Part shown: positions 7,800 to 13,816 of the stretch, in pieces | How positions within the stretch are numbered: position 1 is the first letter of the stretch | How the letters are laid out: every line of letters starts with the position of its first letter | NCBI GenBank assembly: GCA_036381835.1 | Contig: DASVCA010000223.1 | Span: 1 to 14,162, forward strand | Direction: 5' to 3' | Source of the DNA: DASULK01 sp036381835 | Lineage (GTDB): Bacteria; Actinomycetota; Actinomycetes; Mycobacteriales; Micromonosporaceae | DNA length: 14,162 nt | Notes under the pieces: model-generated | The model's database searches: none | What the model was told of the DNA's origin: nothing | The model's input: the letters and a program-made list of their open reading frames with translations, nothing else | Position numbers and translations under genes: made by a program

Positions 7800-7838
7800 G
7801 ACGTCGGGGGAGGACCCGTACGGCCCTCCCCCGACGTC
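7800..7838 (-). terminator. Strong 14-bp stem-loop between rpsO and pnp
   Basis: The left arm 7800-7813 and right arm 7825-7838 are perfect reverse complements over 14 bp, with an 11-nt loop. The hairpin starts one base after the rpsO stop codon (7840-7842). No T-run follows on the minus strand. It may end most rpsO transcripts, protect the rpsO 3' end, or be an RNase III processing site that lets some transcription continue into pnp. Confidence 0.75.
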
Positions 7839-7839
7839 G

Positions 7840-8109
7840 TCACCGCCGCAGGCCGAGTCGCTCGATCAGCGACCGGTAGCGGTTGACGTCCTTCTTCTGC
7901 AGGTAGTTGAGCAGCCGGCGACGCCGGCCGACCAACAGCAGCAGACCACGACGGCTGTGGTGGTCGTGCTTGTGCACCTTCAGGTGCTCGGTGAGGTCGG
8001 CGATCCGCTTGGTCAGCAGTGCCACCTGCACCTCGGGCGAACCGGTGTCGCCCTCCGCGGTCGCGTACTCCTCGCGGATCTTACGCTTGGTCTCCTGGTC
8101 GAGCGCCAT
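7840..8109 (-). CDS. rpsO: 30S ribosomal protein S15
   Basis: This 89-aa protein has the exact size and sequence pattern of bacterial S15. It binds the central domain of 16S rRNA early in 30S assembly and forms an intersubunit bridge. Recognisable blocks are MALDQETKRKIREEYA, EGDTGSPEVQVALLTKRI, the rRNA-contacting LKVHKHDHHSRRGL (42-55) and the C-terminal RRRRLLNYLQKKDVNRYRSLIERLGLRR helix pair. The frame stays open far upstream into ribF, but only ATG 8109 gives the family N-terminus. An AGGGAG ends 3 nt before this ATG, a rather short spacing. The leader holds a TAATCT candidate -10 and GC-rich stems. S15 represses its own mRNA in several phyla through unrelated leader structures, so autoregulation is plausible but not shown. 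Confidence 0.98.
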   Translation of the reverse strand: MALDQETKRKIREEYATAEGDTGSPEVQVALLTKRIADLTEHLKVHKHDHHSRRGLLLLVGRRRRLLNYLQKKDVNRYRSLIERLGLRR

Positions 8110-8200
8110 AGTCTCCCTGTTCCCGTGGACTTCGATTCCCGCGCTCCCGCGGCGTCGTGCAGGCATGCGCGGGCATCCGTCGAACACCGACGTCCTCGCC

Positions 8201-8206
8201 AGATTA
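8201..8206 (-). promoter_or_regulatory. Candidate -10 (TAATCT) of the rpsO promoter
   Basis: TAATCT on the minus strand lies in the only AT-richer patch between ribF and rpsO and matches TAnnnT. It predicts a leader of about 85 nt before ATG 8109. No recognisable TTGAC-type -35 stands 16-18 bp upstream. The leader contains a CCGCG-GGAG-CGCGG stem and the start-proximal AGGGAG. Confidence 0.4.
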
Positions 8207-8235
8207 GCAGCCCGGCGCGGCACCGACCCGGCAAG

Positions 8236-8254
8236 GGCGCGATCGGCTCGCGCC
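8236..8254 (-). terminator. Stem-loop after ribF
   Basis: GGCGCG (8236-8241) and CGCGCC (8249-8254) form a perfect 6-bp GC stem with a 7-nt loop, 6 nt past the ribF stop codon. There is no T-run. It is a plausible end of the MATE-truB-ribF transcript ahead of the rpsO promoter. Confidence 0.4.
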
Positions 8255-8260
8255 GGTCGG

Positions 8261-9223
8261 TCAGGCCAGGAGCTCGCGGGTCCGGGCGACGTCGTCCGCG
8301 ATCTGCGCGACGAGGTCCTCGACCCGGTCGTACCGCCGCTGTTCACGCAACCGCGCCACGAAGTCGAGCGCGACGCGCTCACCGTAGAGGTCCCCCTCGA
8401 AATCGAGCACGAACGCCTCAACCCGGCGTTCGCGCCCGGCGAACGTCGGGTTGGTGCCGATCGAGACCGCCGCCGGCAGGACCTCGCCGACGCCCGACCC
8501 GGCGGCACCCGGCGAACGACGGACCAGCCGGGCCGCGTAGATCCCGTCCGCCGGAACCGCCGCATACCGGTGGGTCATCAGGTTGGCGGTGGGATAGCCC
8601 AACTCCCGGCCGCGCTGGTCGCCACGGATCACCACGCCCTCCACCCGATGCGGGCGGCCCAGGGCAACCGCTGCGGTCACCACGTCGCCCGCGTCCACGC
8701 AGGCCCGGATGTAGGTCGATGAGACGACCGTGTCGGCACCGGCCGTGTCCGCGCCGAGCAGCGGGGCGCTCTCCAGCCGGAAGCCGAATCTGCGGCCGAG
8801 CCGCGTCAACAGCGCCACGTCGCCGGCGGCCTTGTACCCGAACCGGAAATTCTCTCCGACCACCACCAGTAGGGCGTGCAGATGCTCGACGAGCACGTCG
8901 TGCACGAACTCCTCGGCGGGCAGCCGGGAGAACTCGGGGGTGAACGGCACCACGCAGAGCACGTCGACCCCGAGCGCCTCGATGAGCTCCGCCTTGCGCG
9001 CCGGCTCGGTCAGCACGGCCGGGTGGGAGCCCGGCCGCACCACCTCGGCGGGGTGCGGGTCGAAGGTGAGCACGACGGAAGGCACGCCGAGCTCCCGGGC
9101 CCGCCGTACCGCATGCCCGATGGTGGCCTGATGTCCGCGGTGCACGCCGTCGAAGACCCCGATGGTGATCACCGACCGTCCCCAGCCGCCGGGCACGGTC
9201 TCGTGCCCCCGCCACAGCTGCAT
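8261..9223 (-). CDS. ribF: Bifunctional riboflavin kinase / FMN adenylyltransferase
   Basis: This 320-aa prokaryotic type I FAD synthetase makes FMN from riboflavin and then FAD. The N-terminal nucleotidyltransferase domain has GVFDGVHRGHQ (22-32), TFDPHPAEVV (53-62), VVGENFRFGYKAAGD (121-135) and the SSTYIR motif (168-173). The C-terminal kinase domain has the PTAN magnesium/ATP motif (211-214), the GTNPTF-to-RVEAFVLDF strand with the probable catalytic Glu269, and GDLYG (277-281). ATG 9223 is preceded by GGAAGG 8 nt away. Only 15 bp separate it from the truB stop, so the two are almost certainly co-transcribed, an arrangement common across bacteria. That small gap leaves no room for an FMN riboswitch. 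The product is cytoplasmic. Confidence 0.98.
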   Translation of the reverse strand: MQLWRGHETVPGGWGRSVITIGVFDGVHRGHQATIGHAVRRARELGVPSVVLTFDPHPAEVVRPGSHPAVLTEPARKAELIEALGVDVLCVVPFTPEFSRLPAEEFVHDVLVEHLHALLVVVGENFRFGYKAAGDVALLTRLGRRFGFRLESAPLLGADTAGADTVVSSTYIRACVDAGDVVTAAVALGRPHRVEGVVIRGDQRGRELGYPTANLMTHRYAAVPADGIYAARLVRRSPGAAGSGVGEVLPAAVSIGTNPTFAGRERRVEAFVLDFEGDLYGERVALDFVARLREQRRYDRVEDLVAQIADDVARTRELLA

Positions 9224-9238
9224 CTGCTCCGCCTTCCC

Positions 9239-10132
9239 TCAACTCCGGTTCGCCAGCGCGAACACGACCTCCGGGCGGGCCCGGCCCGACCGTTCCCGCA
9301 CGACCGCGACCAGCGTGCCGTCCGGCCCGAACACCGCGTACGGCCCGTCGGCGCCCATGGCATCCAGCAAACCGCCGTGGGACAGCGCCGCCGCCTCGGC
9401 CGCGCCGACGTCACGGGTGGGGAGGAATCGACGAGCCGCGGCGGGCAGCGGCAGCCCGACCACATCCGGCGCCCGCTGCGCGAGCTGCGGCAGGGTCACG
9501 GCCTCGGCCAGGGTGAGTGCACCGACGGCGGTGCGGCGCAACGCGGTGAGATGCCCGCCCACGCCGAGCCGCGCGCCGAGGTCCCGGGCGATCGCCCGCA
9601 CGTACGTCCCGGACGAACAGGTGACTTCCACATCGACGTCGACCAGCGCGGGTTCGGGGCGGCGGACGGCGAGCGCCTCGATCCGGAAGACGGTCACCCG
9701 GCGGGCGGGAAGCACCACCTCCTCGCCGGCACGGGCTCGCCGGTAGGCCCGCTGCCCGTCGACCTTTATCGCGCTCACCGCGCTCGGAACCTGATCGATG
9801 TCGCCGAGGAAGCCGGCCAGCGCGGCGCGGATCTCATCGTCGCGTAGATGCCCGGCCGGGACGGCGGCGACGACCTCGCCCTCGGCGTCGTCGGTGACCG
9901 TCGACTGGCCCAGTCGAATGGTGGCGGCGTAGCTCTTCTGCGCGCCGATGACGTAGGTCAGCAACCGGGTCGCCCGACCCACTGCGACGACGAGCACGCC
10001 GGTCGCCATCGGATCCAGCGTGCCGCCGTGGCCGACCTTTCGGGTGCGGGCCAGCCGCCGGATTCGGGCGACCACGTCGTGCGACGTCATACCGGCCGGC
10101 TTGTCCACCACGACGAGTCCGTCCCCGCTCAC
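9239..10132 (-). CDS. truB: tRNA pseudouridine-55 synthase
   Basis: This enzyme isomerises U55 to pseudouridine in the T-loop of tRNAs. The 297 aa open with GLVVVDKPAGMTSHDVV, and the catalytic Asp is D40 in GHGGTLDPMATGVL. Further signs are KSYAATIRLGQST, QVPSAVSAIKVDGQRAY (the loop that contacts RNA), VTCSSGTYVRAIARDLG and GHLTALRRTAVG. The short C-terminal domain ending FALANRS fits the actinobacterial form. GTG 10132 has GGGAGG 9 nt upstream. The frame is open further up, and an ATG at 10195 forms an ATGA overlap with the MATE stop, but its extra 21 residues (Ser/Gly/Ala-rich) do not resemble TruB. The gene sits between the MATE gene and ribF. Confidence 0.97.
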   Translation of the reverse strand: MSGDGLVVVDKPAGMTSHDVVARIRRLARTRKVGHGGTLDPMATGVLVVAVGRATRLLTYVIGAQKSYAATIRLGQSTVTDDAEGEVVAAVPAGHLRDDEIRAALAGFLGDIDQVPSAVSAIKVDGQRAYRRARAGEEVVLPARRVTVFRIEALAVRRPEPALVDVDVEVTCSSGTYVRAIARDLGARLGVGGHLTALRRTAVGALTLAEAVTLPQLAQRAPDVVGLPLPAAARRFLPTRDVGAAEAAALSHGGLLDAMGADGPYAVFGPDGTLVAVVRERSGRARPEVVFALANRS

Positions 10133-10141
10133 GCCCTCAAG

Positions 10142-10147
10142 CCTCCC
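10142..10147 (-). promoter_or_regulatory. Shine-Dalgarno GGGAGG favouring the truB GTG start
   Basis: GGGAGG on the minus strand lies 9 nt before GTG 10132. It is the best ribosome-binding sequence in the 59-bp gap after the MATE stop, and it supports the shorter TruB over one begun at ATG 10195. Confidence 0.65.
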
Positions 10148-10191
10148 AGATCCCGCCGCGGCTCCGATGAGCCCCCCGGCCCGGCTGTGGC

Positions 10192-11562
10192 TCATCCGGG
10201 CACCGTCGCGCCGGTGACCGCCCAACGTCCGGACCGAACCCGCAGCAGCAGGCCGACCAGCCGTGCTACCAGGAAGAGGGTGAGACCGGCCCAGATCCCA
10301 CCGAGGCCCAGGTCGAGGGCGTAAGCGATCCAGATCGCCGGCAGGAACACCCCGCCCGCCGCGACGATGGTCAGGTTCCGCAGGTAGCGGACGTCGCCGG
10401 CGCCGATCAGTACGCCGTCCAGCGCGAACACCACACCGCCCAGCGGCTGGAGCACGATCAGCCACGGCCAGGCGAGCTTCGCTTGCGCGTGTACCTGCGG
10501 GTCGGTGCTGAACCAGGTCGGGATGATGCCGGTGCCCAAGGCCATGACGGCCGCGAAGCCGACTCCGCACACCGCCCCGGCCCAGGCCACCCGTCGGGCC
10601 ACGTCGCGGGCGGTCCGCTCGTCGCTGCCGCCGAGCGCCGCGCCGACGAGGGCCTGGGCGGCGATGGCCAGGGCGTCCAGCGCCAGGGTGGTGAACAGCC
10701 ACAATTGCAGAACGATCTGGTGGGCGGCGACGGTGGCGGCACCGAACCTGGCGGCGACCGTGGCGGCGGACAGGAAGCTGGCCTGGAAGCCCAGTCCGCG
10801 TACCAGCAGATCCCGGGTGAGGATCAGCTGCTGCCGGATGACCGTCGGGCGGGGACGCATCGGCACACGCTCGGCCAGCAGCGCCCGGACGAACAGCAGG
10901 CCCGCCAGGGATTGAGCGACGACGTTGGCCACGGCCGAGCCGACCAGGCCGAGTCCGGCCGGATAGACCAGGATCGGACAGAGCACGGCGGACAGCAGAT
11001 TCGCCCCGAGCACGTAGGCCATCGGTCGCCTGAGATCCTGCACGCCGCGCAGCCAGCCGTTGCCCGCGGCGGCCAACAGCAGGCCCGGGGCGCCGAGCGC
11101 GGCGACACGCAGCCACTGTGCCGCGGCGGCCGATACCTCCGACGGGCCACCGGCCAGGGCTCGGGCCAACGGTTCGGCCACCAGCTGAAGGCCGGCGGCC
11201 ACCAGGACGCCGACGAACAGCGCCAGCCACGAGGTCTGCACGCCTTCGGCGACCGCGGCTGTCCGGTCGCCCGCGCCGTACCGGCGGGCCGCCCGTCCCG
11301 TCGTGCCGTAGGCCATGATCGTACCGATCCACACCAGAACGGTCATGACCGTGCCGCCGAGAGCCAGCGCGGCCAGCGGGACACGACCGAGGTGACCGAC
11401 CACGGCGGTGTCCACCAGCACGTAGAGCGGCTCGGCGGCGAGCACCACGAGTGCCGGCAGCGCCAGCGCGGCGAGGCGTCGCGGTGAGGCGCTCGGGCTG
11501 CGCTCGGCAGCATGCGGCGACGCGGGTTCGGGTGCCGGTCGTTGAGGCGTCAGCTGCTCCAT
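10192..11562 (-). CDS. MATE-family efflux transporter, DinF-like
   Basis: This is a 456-aa polytopic membrane protein with about 12 hydrophobic segments in two similar halves, as in MATE (multidrug and toxin extrusion) cation-coupled antiporters. The first half has EPLYVLVDTAVVGHLGRVPLAALALGG, a signature near TM1-2 of DinF-type MATEs, and GNGWLRGVQDLRRPM. The second has RGLGFQASFLSAATVAARFGAATVAAHQIVLQLW and GVLIGAGDVRYLR, the repeat of the same elements. The first 30 residues are polar and Pro/Ser-rich. Starts at GTG 11577 and ATG 11571 are in frame, but GAGG at 11572-11575 lies 9 nt before ATG 11562. Mycobacteria keep a dinF homologue next to rbfA and nrnA, matching this place. The substrate is unknown, and no actinobacterial LexA box is seen upstream. 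Confidence 0.93.
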   Translation of the reverse strand: MEQLTPQRPAPEPASPHAAERSPSASPRRLAALALPALVVLAAEPLYVLVDTAVVGHLGRVPLAALALGGTVMTVLVWIGTIMAYGTTGRAARRYGAGDRTAAVAEGVQTSWLALFVGVLVAAGLQLVAEPLARALAGGPSEVSAAAAQWLRVAALGAPGLLLAAAGNGWLRGVQDLRRPMAYVLGANLLSAVLCPILVYPAGLGLVGSAVANVVAQSLAGLLFVRALLAERVPMRPRPTVIRQQLILTRDLLVRGLGFQASFLSAATVAARFGAATVAAHQIVLQLWLFTTLALDALAIAAQALVGAALGGSDERTARDVARRVAWAGAVCGVGFAAVMALGTGIIPTWFSTDPQVHAQAKLAWPWLIVLQPLGGVVFALDGVLIGAGDVRYLRNLTIVAAGGVFLPAIWIAYALDLGLGGIWAGLTLFLVARLVGLLLRVRSGRWAVTGATVPG

Positions 11563-11598
11563 CGCCGACATCCTCACACGACCGACGTAAGGACTGCA

Positions 11599-11619
11599 AA
11601 TCTATTCGTCACTTACGAA
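11599..11619 (-). promoter_or_regulatory. Candidate MATE promoter with a palindromic operator
   Basis: On the minus strand TAGATT (11599-11604) fits the -10 pattern, 36 nt before the chosen ATG. Immediately upstream lies TTCGT-N5-ACGAA (11605-11619), a 15-bp inverted repeat in the -35/-10 spacer region. That is a place where MerR-, MarR- or TetR-type regulators often bind. No regulator gene is adjacent. No clear -35 is seen. Confidence 0.4.
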
Positions 11620-11643
11620 AGCGGAGCCACCGCTATCGCGGAT

Positions 11644-11672
11644 CGTGGGGTGGCACCGGGTGCCACCCCACG
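11644..11672 (-). terminator. Very strong hairpin after the small ORF
   Basis: This is a 29-bp palindrome: two 14-base arms (11644-11657 and 11659-11672) that are exact reverse complements around one base, giving a stem of 12-13 bp with a 3-5 nt loop. It begins 12 nt past the stop of the 29-codon ORF and precedes the MATE promoter. No T-tract follows, as is common in actinomycetes. Confidence 0.7.
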
Positions 11673-11684
11673 CACGGTTCGTCG

Positions 11685-11774
11685 TTACTGACGGGTGTCC
11701 AGGGACGTCTGCAGCGCGCGGCGGGCCTGCTCACGGGCCTCATCGGTCTCGACCGGCGCGGGCTTGCTCGACAT
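11685..11774 (-). CDS. Small hypothetical protein, 29 aa
   Basis: This is a short ORF of 29 codons with a TAA stop. ATG 11774 is preceded by GGAAAGGA (11782-11789), 7 nt away, one of the best ribosome-binding sites in the window. It begins MSSKPAPVETDEAR and is very hydrophilic. Residues 10-26 alternate acidic and basic residues with Ala and Leu, as expected for one amphipathic or charged helix. There is no membrane segment, no Cys and no signal peptide. A strong hairpin starts 12 nt after the stop. The next gene (MATE) has its own candidate promoter, so this looks like a self-contained unit. I recognise no family and assign no function. Coding status rests on start, ribosome-binding site, stop and terminator only. 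Confidence 0.55.
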   Translation of the reverse strand: MSSKPAPVETDEAREQARRALQTSLDTRQ

Positions 11775-11978
11775 GCTCGTTTCCTTTCCAGGGGTGCCGG
11801 GCGCACTCCGGCCCGGCGGGCGGATGGTCTGGGAATTGCCGGCGCGGCCGACCGGGATCACCGGAGGATTGCGGCCGAAGCAGCGTGAGCCCGGGTCGGT
11901 GGACCCTTGAGACGTGTGATGCGACCCGTCCGGTCCTGGCTCACGGCCAGCGGTAGACCCCGCCGCGAGGTTGCTCGG

Positions 11979-12026
11979 TCAGCAGATCCCTCGGGGCGGG
12001 CGACCAAGGACGAGTACGGTGCGCAT
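11979..12026 (-). CDS. Possible 15-codon leaderless mini-ORF (uORF)
   Basis: ATG 12026 to TGA encodes MRTVLVLGRPPRGIC. It has no Shine-Dalgarno, but a TAnnnT hexamer (TAGCTT, 12035-12040) ends 8 nt before the ATG, as for a leaderless message. It would be an upstream ORF on the leader of the 29-aa gene. An ORF this short can easily occur by chance, so this is a weak call. Confidence 0.2.
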   Translation of the reverse strand: MRTVLVLGRPPRGIC

Positions 12027-12050
12027 CGAAAACCAAGCTAGCGTTCAGGA

Positions 12051-12082
12051 CCACATTACGGGGCGACTTTCCCGCAATGTGG
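12051..12082 (-). terminator. Hairpin downstream of nrnA
   Basis: CCACATT (12051-12057) pairs with AATGTGG (12076-12082). After one mismatch, CGGG pairs with CCCG, leaving an 8-nt loop. It lies 31 nt past the nrnA stop. It is the most AT-containing and clearest stem in this intergenic region and probably ends the rbfA-nrnA transcript. Confidence 0.55.
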
Positions 12083-12113
12083 AAGAGTCCGCGCCGTGCG
12101 GGACGTCCAGCCG

Positions 12114-13184
12114 TCAGCGCTCGGGGATGATCGCGTCATCCAGTTCGGCCCGGATCGCGGCCACGATGTCGGGGACGCTGCCGTGTCCGGTGAAGCCGGC
12201 CGCCAAGCGGTGCCCACCGCCGCCCAGCCGCACCGCCACCCGGCCGACGTCGACCCGGCCACGACTGCGCAGGGATACCGCCCACTCGTCGGGCGTCACC
12301 TGCTTCACCACACAGCTCACGTCCGCCTCGGCCACCACGCGAACCGAGTCGATCAGAGGTTCCAGGACGTACGGGCGTTGCGCGTATCGAGCCAGGTCGT
12401 CCAGCGTGGCGTAGGTCCAGACCAGACCGAGACCCCGGGCCGCCTCCGGCTCCAGTTCCGCTCGGGCCAACGCCTCGCCGTACAACCGGACAGCGCCGAA
12501 CGGCCGGGTGTCGAGGATCCGTCGGGATATCTCCCCGGGCCGGATACCGGTGGCGAGCAGCCGGGCGGCCATCTCGTGCACCGCGGGTGTGGTCAGGTCG
12601 AAGCGGAACGACCCGGTATCGGTGACCAGCGCGATGTAGAGACATTCGGCGATCCCGGCGTCGAGCGCGACGCCGAGCCGGACCAACAGCTCCTCGGCCA
12701 CCACCGAGGTCGCAGCCGCCTGCGGGTCGACGAGGTGGATTCGACCGAACCGGGTGTTGGACGCGTGGTGGTCGAGCACGATGGAAACGCCGCCGGTCAG
12801 CCGAGCCGCCAACGCACCCAGCCGGGCCGCGCTCGCCGCATCGAAGCAGATCGTCACATCCGGGTCCGGGTAGGCGTCCGCCTCGGGCACCAGAAGCTCG
12901 AGCCCGGGCATCCCGTGGAACGGCTGAGGCAGTTCGGCGGGCCCGGGGAAGGTCGCCTGCAGGTTGGTGATCCCCAGTTGACGCAGACCGAGGCCGACAC
13001 CGAGCATGCTGCCCAACGCGTCACCGTCGGGGTTGACGTGACAGACCAGCAGCACCCGCCCCTCCGGGGGCAGACCTCGCAGCGCCGCGACCGCAGCCGC
13101 CCACTCCTCCTCGCCGGGCCCGATCGCATCCGGCGGGGACGGGGCATCGGCGACGACCGCGTCCGCCGATCCGGCGGCACTCAC
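12114..13184 (-). CDS. nrnA: DHH/DHHA1 phosphoesterase, NrnA-like (nanoRNase / pAp phosphatase)
   Basis: This is a 356-aa cytoplasmic phosphodiesterase. Relatives degrade 2-5 nt RNAs, dephosphorylate pAp and, in mycobacteria (CnpB), cleave cyclic-di-AMP or pApA. DHH domain motifs are present in order: HVNPDGDALGS (49-59), FDAAS (114-118, metal-binding Asp), LDHHASN (137-143) and VTDTGSFRF (187-195). The C-terminal DHHA1 domain carries GGGGHRLAAGF (321-331) for substrate phosphates. The N-terminal 25 residues are Ala/Asp/Pro-rich and variable. GTG 13184 overlaps the rbfA stop in a GTGA arrangement, implying translational coupling with rbfA. Which substrate matters in vivo cannot be told from sequence. 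Confidence 0.95.
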   Translation of the reverse strand: MSAAGSADAVVADAPSPPDAIGPGEEEWAAAVAALRGLPPEGRVLLVCHVNPDGDALGSMLGVGLGLRQLGITNLQATFPGPAELPQPFHGMPGLELLVPEADAYPDPDVTICFDAASAARLGALAARLTGGVSIVLDHHASNTRFGRIHLVDPQAAATSVVAEELLVRLGVALDAGIAECLYIALVTDTGSFRFDLTTPAVHEMAARLLATGIRPGEISRRILDTRPFGAVRLYGEALARAELEPEAARGLGLVWTYATLDDLARYAQRPYVLEPLIDSVRVVAEADVSCVVKQVTPDEWAVSLRSRGRVDVGRVAVRLGGGGHRLAAGFTGHGSVPDIVAAIRAELDDAIIPER

Positions 13185-13639
13185 CGTCCGTCCTCGCTGC
13201 CGGTCTCGTCCGAACGGTCCTCGTCGTCGAGCCGGTACGGCTGGGGATCGCCGGCGTAGCGCGCCTGCGCGGCGAGTCGCTGCACCTCGGCGTCCGCGCT
13301 GCGCGCGGCAGCCAGTAGGTCATCGATCCGCTTGGCGTGCTCCGGCACCTCGTCGCGGATGAACGTCAGCGACGGCGAGTGCCGCAGTCCCAGCGCCTTA
13401 CCGACGGTGCTGCGCACCATGCCCTTGGCGCTCTCCAACGCGGCCGCCGTGGCCGACTGGGCGGCCGCGTCCCCGAGAACGGTGTAGAAGACGGTGGCGT
13501 CCCGAAGGTCGGGGGTGATCCGGGCGTCCGTGATGGTGATCATGCCGAGCCGGGGGTCCTTGACCTGCTTGCGCACCACCGAAGCCACCAGCTCCCGCAC
13601 GCGCTCGGCGTGTCGGCGCACCTTGGCCGGGTCAGTCAT
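13181..13639 (-). CDS. rbfA: 30S ribosome-binding factor A
   Basis: RbfA helps late maturation of the 30S subunit and 16S rRNA 5'-end processing, and it is tied to cold adaptation. The 152 aa form the small KH-like fold: an N-terminal helix with KVRRHAERVRELVASVVRKQVKDPRLG, then ITITDARITPDLRDATVFYTVLG, a helix with STVGKALGLRHSPSLTF, and EVPEHAKRIDDLL. The tail after about residue 115 is acidic and extends past the usual domain, common in actinomycetes. ATG 13639 has GGAGG 7 nt upstream, so I prefer it to the in-frame start at 13663. Its stop overlaps the nrnA start by 4 bp. DUF503 lies upstream, as in many infB-DUF503-rbfA clusters. Confidence 0.96.
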   Translation of the reverse strand: MTDPAKVRRHAERVRELVASVVRKQVKDPRLGMITITDARITPDLRDATVFYTVLGDAAAQSATAAALESAKGMVRSTVGKALGLRHSPSLTFIRDEVPEHAKRIDDLLAAARSADAEVQRLAAQARYAGDPQPYRLDDEDRSDETGSEDGR

Positions 13640-13702
13640 CCCGTCACCTCCACGGCGTCGCACCTTCGCCCGGCGGATCGCCGGACCGTTTCAACCACTC
13701 GA

Positions 13703-13732
13703 ACCCTACCCGTGTCACCTCGCCTACACGGG
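13703..13732 (-). promoter_or_regulatory. Candidate rbfA promoter with an adjoining inverted repeat
   Basis: On the minus strand TAGGGT (13703-13708) fits a -10 about 63 nt before ATG 13639. It is directly preceded by CCCGTGT-N10-ACACGGG (13709-13732, 7-bp perfect arms). The repeat could be an operator, or a terminator for the upstream DUF503 message. No -35 is clear. Confidence 0.35.
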
Positions 13733-13796
13733 CCCCCGGACCGGTCTCGACGGTGCCCCGCCCCGGCCGCGACCGGGCTTGGACCCCGCCCCCTAT

Positions 13797-13810
13797 CGGC
13801 CGCATGGCCG
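13797..13810 (-). terminator. Small stem-loop after the DUF503 gene
   Basis: CGGCC-GCAT-GGCCG forms a 5-bp perfect stem with a tetraloop, 6 nt past the DUF503 stop. It is a weak candidate terminator. The 177-bp gap to rbfA also holds a CCCGG-N6-CCGGG repeat and the candidate rbfA promoter, but no gene. Confidence 0.25.
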
Positions 13811-13816
13811 GACCGG

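Larger units (their letters stand above)
11775..12113. other. 339-bp intergenic region, possible structured leader of the small ORF
   Basis: No ordinary gene is supported here on either strand. On the minus strand, in reading order, it contains the nrnA end hairpin, a TAGCTT candidate -10 (12035-12040), a 15-codon mini-ORF (11979-12026), and two small perfect stems: CTGGC-N5-GCCAG (11936-11950) and GGGTC-GGTG-GACCC (11893-11906). The small-ORF Shine-Dalgarno follows. A transcript from TAGCTT would have about 250 nt before ATG 11774. Small stems arise often by chance at this GC content. Confidence 0.4.

Noticed and set aside
7840..8565. rpsO frame open for 241 codons as an extended S15
   Set aside because: The extra N-terminal part is a shadow of ribF. 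The S15 family start is ATG 8109 with a nearby Shine-Dalgarno.
9224..9238. FMN riboswitch upstream of ribF
   Set aside because: The truB-ribF gap is only 15 bp, far too short for the aptamer.
9239..11599. Minus-strand 786-codon frame read as a long TruB fusion
   Set aside because: Only the last 297 codons are TruB. The upstream part is Arg/Gly-rich out-of-frame reading of the MATE gene, which has clear coding signal in its own frame.
11563..11684. LexA/SOS box for the dinF-like MATE gene
   Set aside because: No TCGAAC-N4-GTTCGA-like site is present. TTCGT-N5-ACGAA has the wrong half-sites and spacing.
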